This document shows, in pieces, positions 1 to 6,938 of a stretch of 64,000 nucleotides of DNA; the stretch's first letter is position 1, and every line of letters starts with the position of its first letter. A program made the position numbers and the translations under genes. The notes under the pieces were generated by a model, which was given only the letters and a program-made list of their open reading frames with translations, was not told where the DNA came from and did not search any database. Source of the DNA: Aulosira sp. FACHB-615 (GTDB taxonomy: Bacteria > Cyanobacteriota > Cyanobacteriia > Cyanobacteriales > Nostocaceae); assembly GCF_014698045.1 (NCBI RefSeq), contig NZ_JACJSE010000017.1:1-64000 (forward strand), written 5' to 3'.

Positions 1-208
1 GTCTATTTTTCCTCATATAGTTGTGTATCTACTTTTACTTGACGTTGAACGGCTAACTCCCCTTGCACGTAGTTGTGGTTTTGACATTCATATTTCCAGG
101 TGCAAGATGTGAGTAGAGCCAAAAGCAGCAAAAATTAAAAGTGATATAGTAGGACACCTGAATTTAGTACCTTATGACGTAGCTACTGTCACCACTTGGC
201 TGAATAGT

Positions 209-664
209 ATGGGCGAATTTCCTAGAGAAGAAGTTCCAACAGTTTTATATCATCCTCGTGAAGAAACTATCATGTATCACACAACAACAACACCAGCAGC
301 ACAATCAATATTACAAACTGGCTTAGACCCAACTTATGGTGGCACAGGCGGTGCTGTAGGTACTTCTGGTGAAGCTAATGCTAAAGGCTATATTTACTTA
401 TGTAATAACGAAACTTACGCCTGTGTAGTTGCTAAAAACTTTTTTGGAGATACTACCAAATACAACGAAGGGCTGACAATCTTGCAAGTCATAGTAGATC
501 CATCAACAGTATTTGTGAGCGATCCAGATTTAGCTTCTGCTGTCAGAACAACAAGAAAATTAACCAACATTAAAAGATATGCAACTGTGAGTAATAAAGG
601 AAAAATCATTGCTTACTCAGACGAAGCTATAAGACCTACTGAAGATGTAGAATCAGATGATTAG
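209..664 (+). CDS. ADP-ribosyltransferase-like protein, possibly a truncated toxin remnant
   Basis: The 151-residue product has the spacing of the Tpt1/KptA-like ADP-ribosyltransferase fold: YHTT at residues 23-26, a GLDP turn at 38-41, YIYLC at 61-65, and a strand pair ILQVIVDPSTVFVSD at 91-105. Such folds transfer ADP-ribose from NAD and occur both in RNA-repair enzymes and as toxin C-termini. The ATG at 209 may not be the true start: the frame is open back to a stop at 110-112 with protein-like composition but no good start codon. Removing one A near 121-124 would join it to the frame beginning GTG at 100, so a frameshift or a lost 5' part is likely. It overlaps the next gene by 8 bases, which suggests cotranscription. 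The fold call is from motif spacing only; the catalytic set is unproven. Confidence 0.5.
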   Translation: MGEFPREEVPTVLYHPREETIMYHTTTTPAAQSILQTGLDPTYGGTGGAVGTSGEANAKGYIYLCNNETYACVVAKNFFGDTTKYNEGLTILQVIVDPSTVFVSDPDLASAVRTTRKLTNIKRYATVSNKGKIIAYSDEAIRPTEDVESDD

Positions 665-1616
665 TAAACTTGCAATTAATCTAGTTGAAATACTAGCTCA
701 AATCCGTCAAAAAATTATTAGCCTTGTCGAAGATGAATGGCAGGAATTAGGGAAAGTGGTAGACGAGATACTTGATGATCCACTTAATCCCACAGCCATT
801 ATACCGATCGCCACTGGGATATCCATAGGCGCAAAAATTGATGATCTGATTGCTGTAGCTGCATCAGTAACACTGATCAGTCTATCTTTCCGAATTGTTG
901 ATGATTGTATTGATATGGATGCACCAGATGGACTTTACCAATCTTTGGGAGTTGGTCGGGCAATTAATTATGCAATGGCTTTGAATGCTGTTGCAACCCG
1001 TGAGTTCATAAATTTTAAACTTCCTTCAGATAACTTAGAAGGACTCTTGCAGGACTATTTCTATTCATTCTTGCAAGTATGCCAAGGACAAGATAAAGAT
1101 ATCAGTCAGACTATTAATTCTTTAGATGAATATCGAGAAATAGTCAACCTGAAGACCGTTAAAGCATATCAATTTGCCACTGCGATCGCTAGTTATCTGT
1201 CTGCTTGTGATGCAGACATTATCGCCTTATGTGTTCAATGCGGCACTCATTTAGGTTGGATGACGCAAATTCTTGATGATATTGAATCCCTGTGGTTTCC
1301 AGTTACAGAAAATATCCGTGAAATAGAAAAGAAAACTTTTCCTGTCTTATTAGGTTTGACTCTAGAACATCCTAATGCACAAAAATTAGCCAGCTTATTT
1401 CACAAGCAAGAATATAACAGAATCAAGATTTGTGAATTATTAGATGAAATGGAAGTTCGCACTCGACTAATGAATATAGCCCTTGATCATCGAGATCAGG
1501 CAATCAAATCTCTGGCTAAGTTGCCTAACCCAGAAGGAAGCAATATTTTACAGCTTTGGCTGGATTGGTATTTACGTAATGGCGAACTTCTATTACAACC
1601 TGTGGTGCGAAATTAG
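657..1616 (+). CDS. Isoprenyl diphosphate synthase-like protein (class I terpenoid fold)
   Basis: A 319-residue, mostly helical protein with the two aspartate-rich motifs of trans-isoprenyl diphosphate synthases: DDCID at 82-86 (a standard DDxxD) and a weaker DDIES at 207-211, plus KT at 167-168 before a small-residue helix. Such enzymes bind allylic diphosphates through Mg2+ held by these aspartates. The weak second motif and overall divergence argue against the housekeeping geranylgeranyl diphosphate synthase. ComQ-like peptide prenyltransferases share this fold and are an alternative. The start at 657 lies inside the end of the ART-like ORF, so the two are probably translated together. The family is fairly secure, the substrate unknown. 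Confidence 0.7.
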   Translation: MISKLAINLVEILAQIRQKIISLVEDEWQELGKVVDEILDDPLNPTAIIPIATGISIGAKIDDLIAVAASVTLISLSFRIVDDCIDMDAPDGLYQSLGVGRAINYAMALNAVATREFINFKLPSDNLEGLLQDYFYSFLQVCQGQDKDISQTINSLDEYREIVNLKTVKAYQFATAIASYLSACDADIIALCVQCGTHLGWMTQILDDIESLWFPVTENIREIEKKTFPVLLGLTLEHPNAQKLASLFHKQEYNRIKICELLDEMEVRTRLMNIALDHRDQAIKSLAKLPNPEGSNILQLWLDWYLRNGELLLQPVVRN

Positions 1617-1682
1617 TTGGCTTGACTTCTTTCAGTTGAAGGTAGAGACGTTTCACTGCAACATCTCTACCCTGGGGGTTTA

Positions 1683-2087
1683 TTATTGATTACGAGGGGC
1701 GTTGAAGGCTTCCCAGGCGGCTTTGGCTGCATTTTGGAGGCGATCGCCAAAATCAGCAAATTCTTTCCAAAGTAAGTGCCAGTTTTTCTCAGCTTCTTCT
1801 TGGATCACAGTCCAAGCATTTTCTAGGCGATCGCGTTCAATGAGTTTTTCACCTTCAATGGCTTGGCGTGCTTGGCGCACAGCATTTAAATAAGTTTCGC
1901 GGGTAAGAGTTCCGGCTGATTCTGCTTCAGCTTGGGCGCGTCTTTTAAGTGCTTCAATTAAAGCTTTGGTTTCGTTCTTCACTTCATCAGTCTCCCCAGC
2001 CATTTCAGCTTCTACCATTTCGTTAGTTTGAGAACTGATTTCTACAACTACAGTAGATTCAATTGATTCAAAATTATTACCAGTCAT
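1683..2087 (-). CDS. Conserved hypothetical helical protein
   Basis: A 134-residue acidic protein that I do not recognise as a named family. The N-terminal 45 residues are rich in Glu, Ser, Thr and Val and look disordered. Residues about 40-130 are predicted by eye to be long amphipathic helices rich in Ala, Glu, Arg and Gln, consistent with a coiled coil. It ends in an aromatic-rich stretch with repeated Trp. No signal peptide or membrane segment is seen. It is transcribed alone, downstream of htpX on the same strand with a 46-base gap, so partial cotranscription with htpX is possible. Confidence 0.7.
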   Translation of the reverse strand: MTGNNFESIESTVVVEISSQTNEMVEAEMAGETDEVKNETKALIEALKRRAQAEAESAGTLTRETYLNAVRQARQAIEGEKLIERDRLENAWTVIQEEAEKNWHLLWKEFADFGDRLQNAAKAAWEAFNAPRNQ

Positions 2088-2133
2088 AATGATAATATCC
2101 TCAGAATTAACTTTTCCAACAAATGACTAATGA

Positions 2134-3000
2134 CTAATATTTTGTAGACAGTTGTTGTTCTAATTTCAGCAATTGTTCAACTCGTGATTCTGTGTCAGGG
2201 TGACTAGAAAATAAGTTACCTAAAAACTTGCCAGAGATAGGATTGATAATTAATAACGGTTCAAAAGCTGGATTCGCATCTAAAGGTAATTGTCGTGCTG
2301 TGGCTTCTAATCTTTGCAAAGCGCGGGCTAATGCACGGGGATTACCTGTTAATTTGGCAGCACCAGCATCAGCAGAAAATTCTCTTGTACGCGATATACC
2401 TAATTGAATTACTGTTGCAGCTACTGGCGCTAACAATACAGTTAACAATATTCCTAAAGGATTGCCACCTCTATCATCGTCCCGTGAACCACCGCTAAAC
2501 CACAAACTGTAACTCACCATCTGGGCGAGAAAAGAAATCGCACCGGCGATCGTTGCGGCTACTGCTTGGGTTAAGGTGTCACGATTGATAATGTGCGTTA
2601 ATTCGTGGGCAATCACGCCTTCTAACTCGTCTTCGGGGAGAATATTTAAAATACCTTCAGTCACAGCCACAGCCGCGTGTTCGGGGTCGCGTCCTGTTGC
2701 AAAGGCGTTAGCAGTTTGACCAGGAACGATGTAAACTCCAGGCATGGGGATGTTAGCGCGTTTAGCTAATTTTTCCACCATCCGATACAGCCCTGGTGCT
2801 TGGGCAGCACTCACTGGCTGGGCGCGGTATACTGCTAATGCAATCTTATCTGATTGATACCAAGAAAATAGATTAGTTACTGCTGCTAAACCAATACCAA
2901 TAATTAAGCCGCCAGTGCCACCAAATACCCAGTAACTTATCGCAATTAATAAACCACTGAGCGCACCTAACAAAGCAACTGTTTTAAATTGATTTCCCAT
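2134..3000 (-). CDS. htpX: M48 family membrane metalloprotease HtpX
   Basis: A zinc-dependent membrane endopeptidase of the HtpX/M48B family, which degrades misfolded membrane proteins. The 288-residue length is normal. Two N-terminal transmembrane segments (about residues 7-26 and 30-48) precede the catalytic site HELTH at 132-136. The third zinc ligand is E207 in the REFSAD motif (206-211). Two more hydrophobic helices lie at about 145-165 and 182-203. The active site is expected to face the cytoplasm. The ATG at 3000 is preceded by an AGGAGAG-like ribosome-binding site. No partner gene is adjacent. Confidence 0.95.
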   Translation of the reverse strand: MGNQFKTVALLGALSGLLIAISYWVFGGTGGLIIGIGLAAVTNLFSWYQSDKIALAVYRAQPVSAAQAPGLYRMVEKLAKRANIPMPGVYIVPGQTANAFATGRDPEHAAVAVTEGILNILPEDELEGVIAHELTHIINRDTLTQAVAATIAGAISFLAQMVSYSLWFSGGSRDDDRGGNPLGILLTVLLAPVAATVIQLGISRTREFSADAGAAKLTGNPRALARALQRLEATARQLPLDANPAFEPLLIINPISGKFLGNLFSSHPDTESRVEQLLKLEQQLSTKY

Positions 3001-3235
3001 ATTTATGCTCTCCTATTAATGCTGTATTAAGCTTTTCTCAATCACAGCATTACTTAAGCCACACATAGATTGTATCGACCCAAACAGGCAGTTATCAGGT
3101 AGAGATTGCGCCCCCATTCTGTACGGTTATCCTACTCAAGTCAGCAAATAATAACTTATTTGAAAAGAACGAAATTTAGGGTTTAGTTAATCAAGCCAGA
3201 AGTTTAAATGAAATTATCAATTAAGAAAAAATATA

Positions 3236-3343
3236 TATAGGAATCCGATTTAATTTCTGAATCTAGTTGTGTAAGCAGGGAGTAGGAAAGAAGCCTGACC
3301 TGAGTTTACTGATTTTTTTCATAAATCCAATATTAGTCCTATA
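3236..3343 (-). mobile_element. MITE-like element, copy 1 (108 bp)
   Basis: Bounded by TATAGGA and TCCTATA with longer imperfect terminal inverted repeats. Read on the minus strand it matches the element at 14721-14876 nearly end to end: the TATAGGACT start, a TTGATTT-like stretch, AAAAAATCAGTA, CAGGCTTCTTTCCTACTCCC, and an ACACAACTAGATTCAG block. It encodes no protein, so it must be mobilised in trans if it still moves. The TA-rich ends suggest an IS630/Tc1-type transposase as driver, which is inference. Confidence 0.75.
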
Positions 3344-3426
3344 GTAATTAATACTCAATATACTTACAGAAGAATTCAGCTTGCCAATTCTATTCGATTA
3401 GTGGATATTGTTCCCCACTGATTACA

Positions 3427-3457
3427 TTCTGACTTCTGAATTCTGACTTCTGAATCC
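3427..3457. repeat. Short tandem repeat of TTCTGAC/TTCTGAA heptamers
   Basis: Four to five degenerate copies of a 7-base unit (TTCTGAC, TTCTGAA) in tandem, the short tandemly repeated class common between genes of heterocystous cyanobacteria. The same unit occurs at the 3' end of the ArnT-like gene (12583-12620) and in part at 15150-15160. Confidence 0.75.
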
Positions 3458-3551
3458 TTCCACAATATTGTTCTTTTCCATACTCTGGCGGAGATAGTGT
3501 CAAAATTTCCCTGAGTTTCATATCCTGGAGATAGACAGCAAGGAAAGCGGC

Positions 3552-4472
3552 ATGACCAGTCAGAAAAAACCATCACAAACTCTCAAAATTGCTGTAGTTG
3601 GAGATATTCACGACCAATGGGAAGTGGATGATGCCATTGCACTCAAGCATTTGAGTGTGGATTTAGTGCTATTTGTGGGAGATTTTGGCAATGAATCAGT
3701 GGAAGTGGTGAGGGCGATCGCATCCCTGGATATCCCCAAAGCAGCAGTTATGGGCAACCACGATGCTTGGTATACGGCTACAGAATGGGGACGGAAAAAA
3801 TGTCCCTACGATCGCACAAAAGAAGACTGGGTGCAAGAACAACTAGATTTACTGGATACAGCCCATGTCGGTTACAGCCAATTAGATTTTCCCCAATGGA
3901 ATTTAACCGTTGTTGGTGGTCGTCCTTTTACTTGGGGAGGCCCAGAATGGAGATTTGCCGATATCTGCAAAGAACGTTACGGTGTGACAAATTTTGAAGA
4001 ATCAGCAGCTAAAATTCTAGCGGCGGTTAAAAGTGCGGCTGGTGATGCAATTATTTTTTTGGGTCACAACGGGCCGAGTGGATTAGGCGATCGCCCCGAT
4101 GACCCTTGTGGTAAAGATTGGCATCCCATCGGCGGCGACTTTGGCGATCCCGACTTTGCAGCAGCTATTTCTCAGACTATCACCATTGGTAAAACCATTC
4201 CCCTCGTTACCTTTGGACACATGCACCACAATCTGCGTCACACCAAAAAAGAACTACGTAAATCAGTGTTTCAAAGTCCAGAAGGCACAATTTACTTAAA
4301 TGCCGCCAGCGTCCCCAGAATTATCGAACATGAAGGACACAAGCAGCGTAATTTCTCAATTGTCCACTTACAAGCAGGAGTAGTCACAAAAGCGGCTTTA
4401 GTTTGGGTGGGACAAGATTTTCAGGTAATCTCAGAGGAAATTTTATATCCTGCTTCACCCAGTGAATCGTAG
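3552..4472 (+). CDS. Calcineurin-like metallophosphoesterase, TIGR04168-type
   Basis: A 306-residue soluble phosphoesterase of the cyanobacterial and plastid group TIGR04168. The dinuclear metal site is complete: GDIHD (D18, H20), GDFGN (D44), GNHD (N69, H70, D71), GHNGP (H172) and GHMHH (H223, H225). These motifs define hydrolysis of phosphomono- or diesters, but the substrate of this group is not known. The unusual Asn-Glu after the second motif and the Trp-rich insert at about 118-133 are group features. It is monocistronic, with a tRNA gene about 100 bases downstream. Confidence 0.88.
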   Translation: MTSQKKPSQTLKIAVVGDIHDQWEVDDAIALKHLSVDLVLFVGDFGNESVEVVRAIASLDIPKAAVMGNHDAWYTATEWGRKKCPYDRTKEDWVQEQLDLLDTAHVGYSQLDFPQWNLTVVGGRPFTWGGPEWRFADICKERYGVTNFEESAAKILAAVKSAAGDAIIFLGHNGPSGLGDRPDDPCGKDWHPIGGDFGDPDFAAAISQTITIGKTIPLVTFGHMHHNLRHTKKELRKSVFQSPEGTIYLNAASVPRIIEHEGHKQRNFSIVHLQAGVVTKAALVWVGQDFQVISEEILYPASPSES

Positions 4473-4579
4473 ACATTTGCTTTGAGTAGTGCAACCTGCG
4501 TAGATGTAAGATATAGTATTATCTGTCAGCTTTTTGGCTCACCAAAAAACCAGGTAAGCAGTAGCTAGACAGTTTTACT

Positions 4580-4664
4580 GGAGAGGTGGCAGAGTGGTCG
4601 ATTGCGTCCGACTTGAAATCGGATGAACCGAAAGGTTCCGGGAGTTCGAATCTCCCCTTCTCCG
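4580..4664 (+). tRNA. tRNA-Ser (anticodon TGA)
   Basis: An 85-base class II tRNA. The acceptor pair is GGAGAGG with CTTCTCC, the anticodon stem is TCCGA/TCGGA around CT-TGA-AA, there is a long variable arm closed by GAACC/GGTTC, and the T arm is GGGAG-TTCGAAT-CTCCC. The discriminator is G and CCA is not encoded. It ends 13 bases from the stop codon of the convergent DUF1772 gene. Confidence 0.95.
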
Positions 4665-4677
4665 TTGTTTGAGATAC

Positions 4678-5181
4678 TCATCGTCCACTTGGTTGGCGAA
4701 GGGCAAGAATCAGCAATATAGTAGCCCCAAATGCTGCTATTGTGCGGATGTGATTCCAAAATGTCCAGTCGCTCAGATATCTAGTCCATAAATTTGCGCC
4801 CTCGGTGCTATCTGGATCAACGATCGCCAAGGCATCATTTAGAGGTACATTGAAGGCGATCGTTACCCCAACCGTGCCAATCAGGTAAAGTAGGCTGCCA
4901 AACAGCAAGTAGGCTGCACTGGGTTGATGTAACTTGGAAAATGAAGCGATCGCTAAAACCAAACAAGCTAAAGCTGTGCCGAAAAGTGCCACCATAAACA
5001 ACGGATTGATTGCTGTGATATTAATGGACTGCATAGCAACAATCCCGGCTTTGGGCTGGAGTCTAGCCAGTGCATTCATCACAAAAGTCGAAAAAGCAAA
5101 AAAGACTCCCGCCACTAGCCCACAGCCCAAGGTAGCGCCAAGTTTGAGTATAAAAGGCCAGTGGTCAAAACTGATCATCAA
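4678..5181 (-). CDS. DUF1772 family integral membrane protein
   Basis: A 167-residue protein with four hydrophobic helices (about residues 10-32, 55-78, 88-110 and 145-162). The first loop and helix carry the DUF1772 signature, a GVFFAFS stretch followed by Ala-Met-Gln-Ser-Ile-Asn and Asn-Pro-Leu-Phe-Met. The family includes fungal anthrone-oxygenase-like proteins, but bacterial members have no settled function. It faces tRNA-Ser tail to tail. Confidence 0.85.
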   Translation of the reverse strand: MMISFDHWPFILKLGATLGCGLVAGVFFAFSTFVMNALARLQPKAGIVAMQSINITAINPLFMVALFGTALACLVLAIASFSKLHQPSAAYLLFGSLLYLIGTVGVTIAFNVPLNDALAIVDPDSTEGANLWTRYLSDWTFWNHIRTIAAFGATILLILALRQPSGR

Positions 5182-5262
5182 CCCTCCTACATTTGAATTG
5201 ATATTCCAGAAAGAAGTACTATAAATGTACTATCACTGCCCTGTTCTATTTAACTATTTAAC

Positions 5263-5559
5263 GTGAAAGCCAGAATTGAAAATCAAGTATTATTTCTCCA
5301 CCACCCAGATTTGCCAGAGTTTAAAAAAGGCGGTTCAGTGGTGAGAAACTCTTATTTTTGGGCTTTACGTTCAATTGCAGGTCGGGCTTCACGTTATAGT
5401 GATTGGGAATATGAATCCGAAGTTTGGTTCGCCCTGAGAAGAATGTTGTTATCTTTTGCGGAGTCTGGATATTTAGGTTACAGAGAAACTTTGCTGGAAT
5501 TTCCCCTAGAGATGGGAGAAATCCCCGATGTGCTGCGTGATGTCTCCACTTGGGAGTAA
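5263..5559 (+). CDS. Conserved hypothetical protein (98 aa)
   Basis: A small soluble protein rich in aromatic residues and Arg/Glu, beginning at GTG 5263. I do not recognise a family. It has no signal peptide, membrane helix or Cys cluster. The composition (Trp at 33, 48 and 55, even hydrophobic spacing) is that of a folded alpha/beta protein rather than a random frame. It lies upstream of the TnpB relic, whose right end starts about 30 bases after its stop, so its 3' neighbourhood may have been altered by that insertion. Confidence 0.6.
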   Translation: MKARIENQVLFLHHPDLPEFKKGGSVVRNSYFWALRSIAGRASRYSDWEYESEVWFALRRMLLSFAESGYLGYRETLLEFPLEMGEIPDVLRDVSTWE

Positions 5560-5604
5560 TTTTGTCATTTGTCGTTATTTAATTTTTGACAAGCGTGACG
5601 TACT

Positions 5605-5633
5605 CCACACACTCCCCTTCGGGTGAGTGTGGG
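5605..5633 (-). ncRNA. Right-end hairpin and likely omega-RNA 3' part of the TnpB element
   Basis: A stem-loop pairing ACACTC-CCC with GGG-(T)-GAGTGT, just downstream of the tnpB stop at 5650. In IS200/IS605 elements this position holds the subterminal palindrome bound by TnpA and the 3' scaffold of the omega-RNA that guides TnpB. The flanks TACTC and GGGCTTCTCA are shared with the orphan copy at 55475-55503. Expression is unlikely to matter here because TnpB is broken. Confidence 0.5.
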
Positions 5634-5649
5634 CTTCTCAATGACTCTT

Positions 5650-6391
5650 CTAGGAAGACATTAATTGAGCTTTAAGACCATGCGTCCCACGGTTCTTTAT
5701 GTTTATAGCCGCATTCAAATCTCTGCACAGACTAGTATGACAAGCAGGGCAATTGTGCATTCTTTGAGATAACAGCTTTTTAACTTTGTGACCACAGTTA
5801 GAACATTCTTGACTAGTACCATTTGGTTTAACAGCTATTACCTTCAAACCAGCATTTTCGGCTTTATTTGAAAGTATTGTTACAAACTGTCCCCATCCGG
5901 CATCATTAACACTTTTAGCCAGTCTTGTTTTAACCAGTCCCTTAATATTCAACTTTTCAACAGCTACAACATCATACTTATCAAGCAGTAATTTAACTGT
6001 TTTAAAGTGAAAGTCTTTGCGAGTATCAGCGACTTTTTTGTGCTGTTTACTCAATCAGACTTTTTGCTGTTAGCATCACCTTTCAACCATCTATCAAAAG
6101 CCAATTCAACTTTTTTAGGGACTTCCTGCAATACTTGAGAGTGAATCTCTTTGTACCAAGGTCTATCAATTTTTAGTTGAACTAAAGACGCTTTTTGATT
6201 GTAATAGTTGGGCTGCTCTTTTAACTCCGGCAAATGACAAATTAATGGGCATCTATCGATAGGACAGCGATTTTGTTCATACCAGTCAAACCTCTGAGCA
6301 AGCAGATAATTATACTGACAACGCAGCATCTCCAGCGTTTTATCAATTTTTTCTGCTTGACGAGGCTGAAAATTTAACAGAAATTCTTGAT
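5650..6391 (-). pseudogene. tnpB: tnpB, RNA-guided nuclease of IS200/IS605 type, internally deleted
   Basis: Two pieces in different frames. 6329-6051 encodes the TnpB N-terminus (LEMLRCQYNYLLAQRFDWYE and onward), with in-frame coding back to about 6389. 6054-5650, entered only through a TTG, encodes the C-terminus with the second RuvC segment (VAVEKLNIKGL), the zinc ribbon CSNCG...CPAC and the final RuvC motif CRDLNAA. About 140 residues of the usual near-400 are missing between them, including the first RuvC aspartate (the GIDLG region). The product cannot cut DNA. The break is one deletion with a frameshift at about 6051-6054. Confidence 0.9.
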
Positions 6392-6721
6392 TTGTTTGTT
6401 AGACAAATAGGTTATGTTGGTATTGGCGATCGCTGGCAAGAAATTACGCAAACAGCAGCCAACAAAATTATAGTATTTGTCCTGACTCAAGATTTAGCCT
6501 ATTCCTCAAAAATTATGCAGGTAGAAGAGGCAGAAAGAATCTCTCATCAAGTATTTGATTTATTTCAACCTCACTGTAAATTTTTTACTAACGCAGAATT
6601 TGTTAATAACTATTCTGCCATGATTGCTTGGGATTCTCTGACACCAGCAACCTTTGACACAGGAGTAATTTTTGTAACTGAGACACAGATGGGAATACTC
6701 TGGGTAAATGATGAAGATTGA
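6392..6721 (+). CDS. Hypothetical protein, probably truncated at the 5' end
   Basis: A 109-residue product if read from TTG 6392. The frame stays open upstream to about 6320 with plausible residues (LLDEAENLTEILDLF), so the protein was probably longer, or the start is a weak codon. The junction coincides with the left edge of the tnpB relic, suggesting the element removed the original 5' end. The body looks alpha/beta, with no recognised motif; its last 30 residues have strand-like hydrophobic spacing. It may be a pseudogene. Confidence 0.5.
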   Translation: MFVRQIGYVGIGDRWQEITQTAANKIIVFVLTQDLAYSSKIMQVEEAERISHQVFDLFQPHCKFFTNAEFVNNYSAMIAWDSLTPATFDTGVIFVTETQMGILWVNDED

Positions 6722-6938
6722 TTACTGAATTAGAGAATAAGTTACTAACTTAAACTTTAACTGAGATTTAATCGAGATTTAATAAACAGACGGGACAATT
6801 GATAGCCGCGTCGCTAACTGTAATGTGTTTTTTCAAATTCATCTCCTGTATTTTACATGATGATTTTGTTATCTGAAAAGTAACGGAAATTATCGTCTTT
6901 TCTAGTTCGCTATCACCCACTAATTAAATCAATTAAGT

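Larger units (their letters stand above)
3001..3551. other. Intergenic region between htpX and the phosphoesterase gene
   Basis: 551 bases without a convincing gene. It holds the divergent promoters of htpX and the phosphoesterase gene, a MITE copy at 3236-3343, and a short tandem repeat built on TTCTGAC/TTCTGAA at 3427-3457. A 66-codon frame on the minus strand here runs through the repeat and has no family-like features. Confidence 0.7.
5590..6391 (-). mobile_element. Relic of an IS200/IS605-family element carrying only TnpB
   Basis: The interval holds an internally deleted tnpB plus the element's right-end hairpin at 5605-5633. No tnpA is present. The left end is missing or replaced: the TnpB frame runs into a stop right at the start of the ORF at 6392. 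A second hairpin of the same type, without any TnpB, lies at 55475-55503. Confidence 0.75.

Noticed and set aside
415..609. Minus-strand frame opposite the ART-like gene
   Set aside because: It lies wholly inside a better-supported gene, with a composition explained by reverse reading.
657..1616. Housekeeping geranylgeranyl diphosphate synthase
   Set aside because: The second aspartate motif is degenerate (DDIES) and the sequence is too divergent from CrtE-type enzymes.
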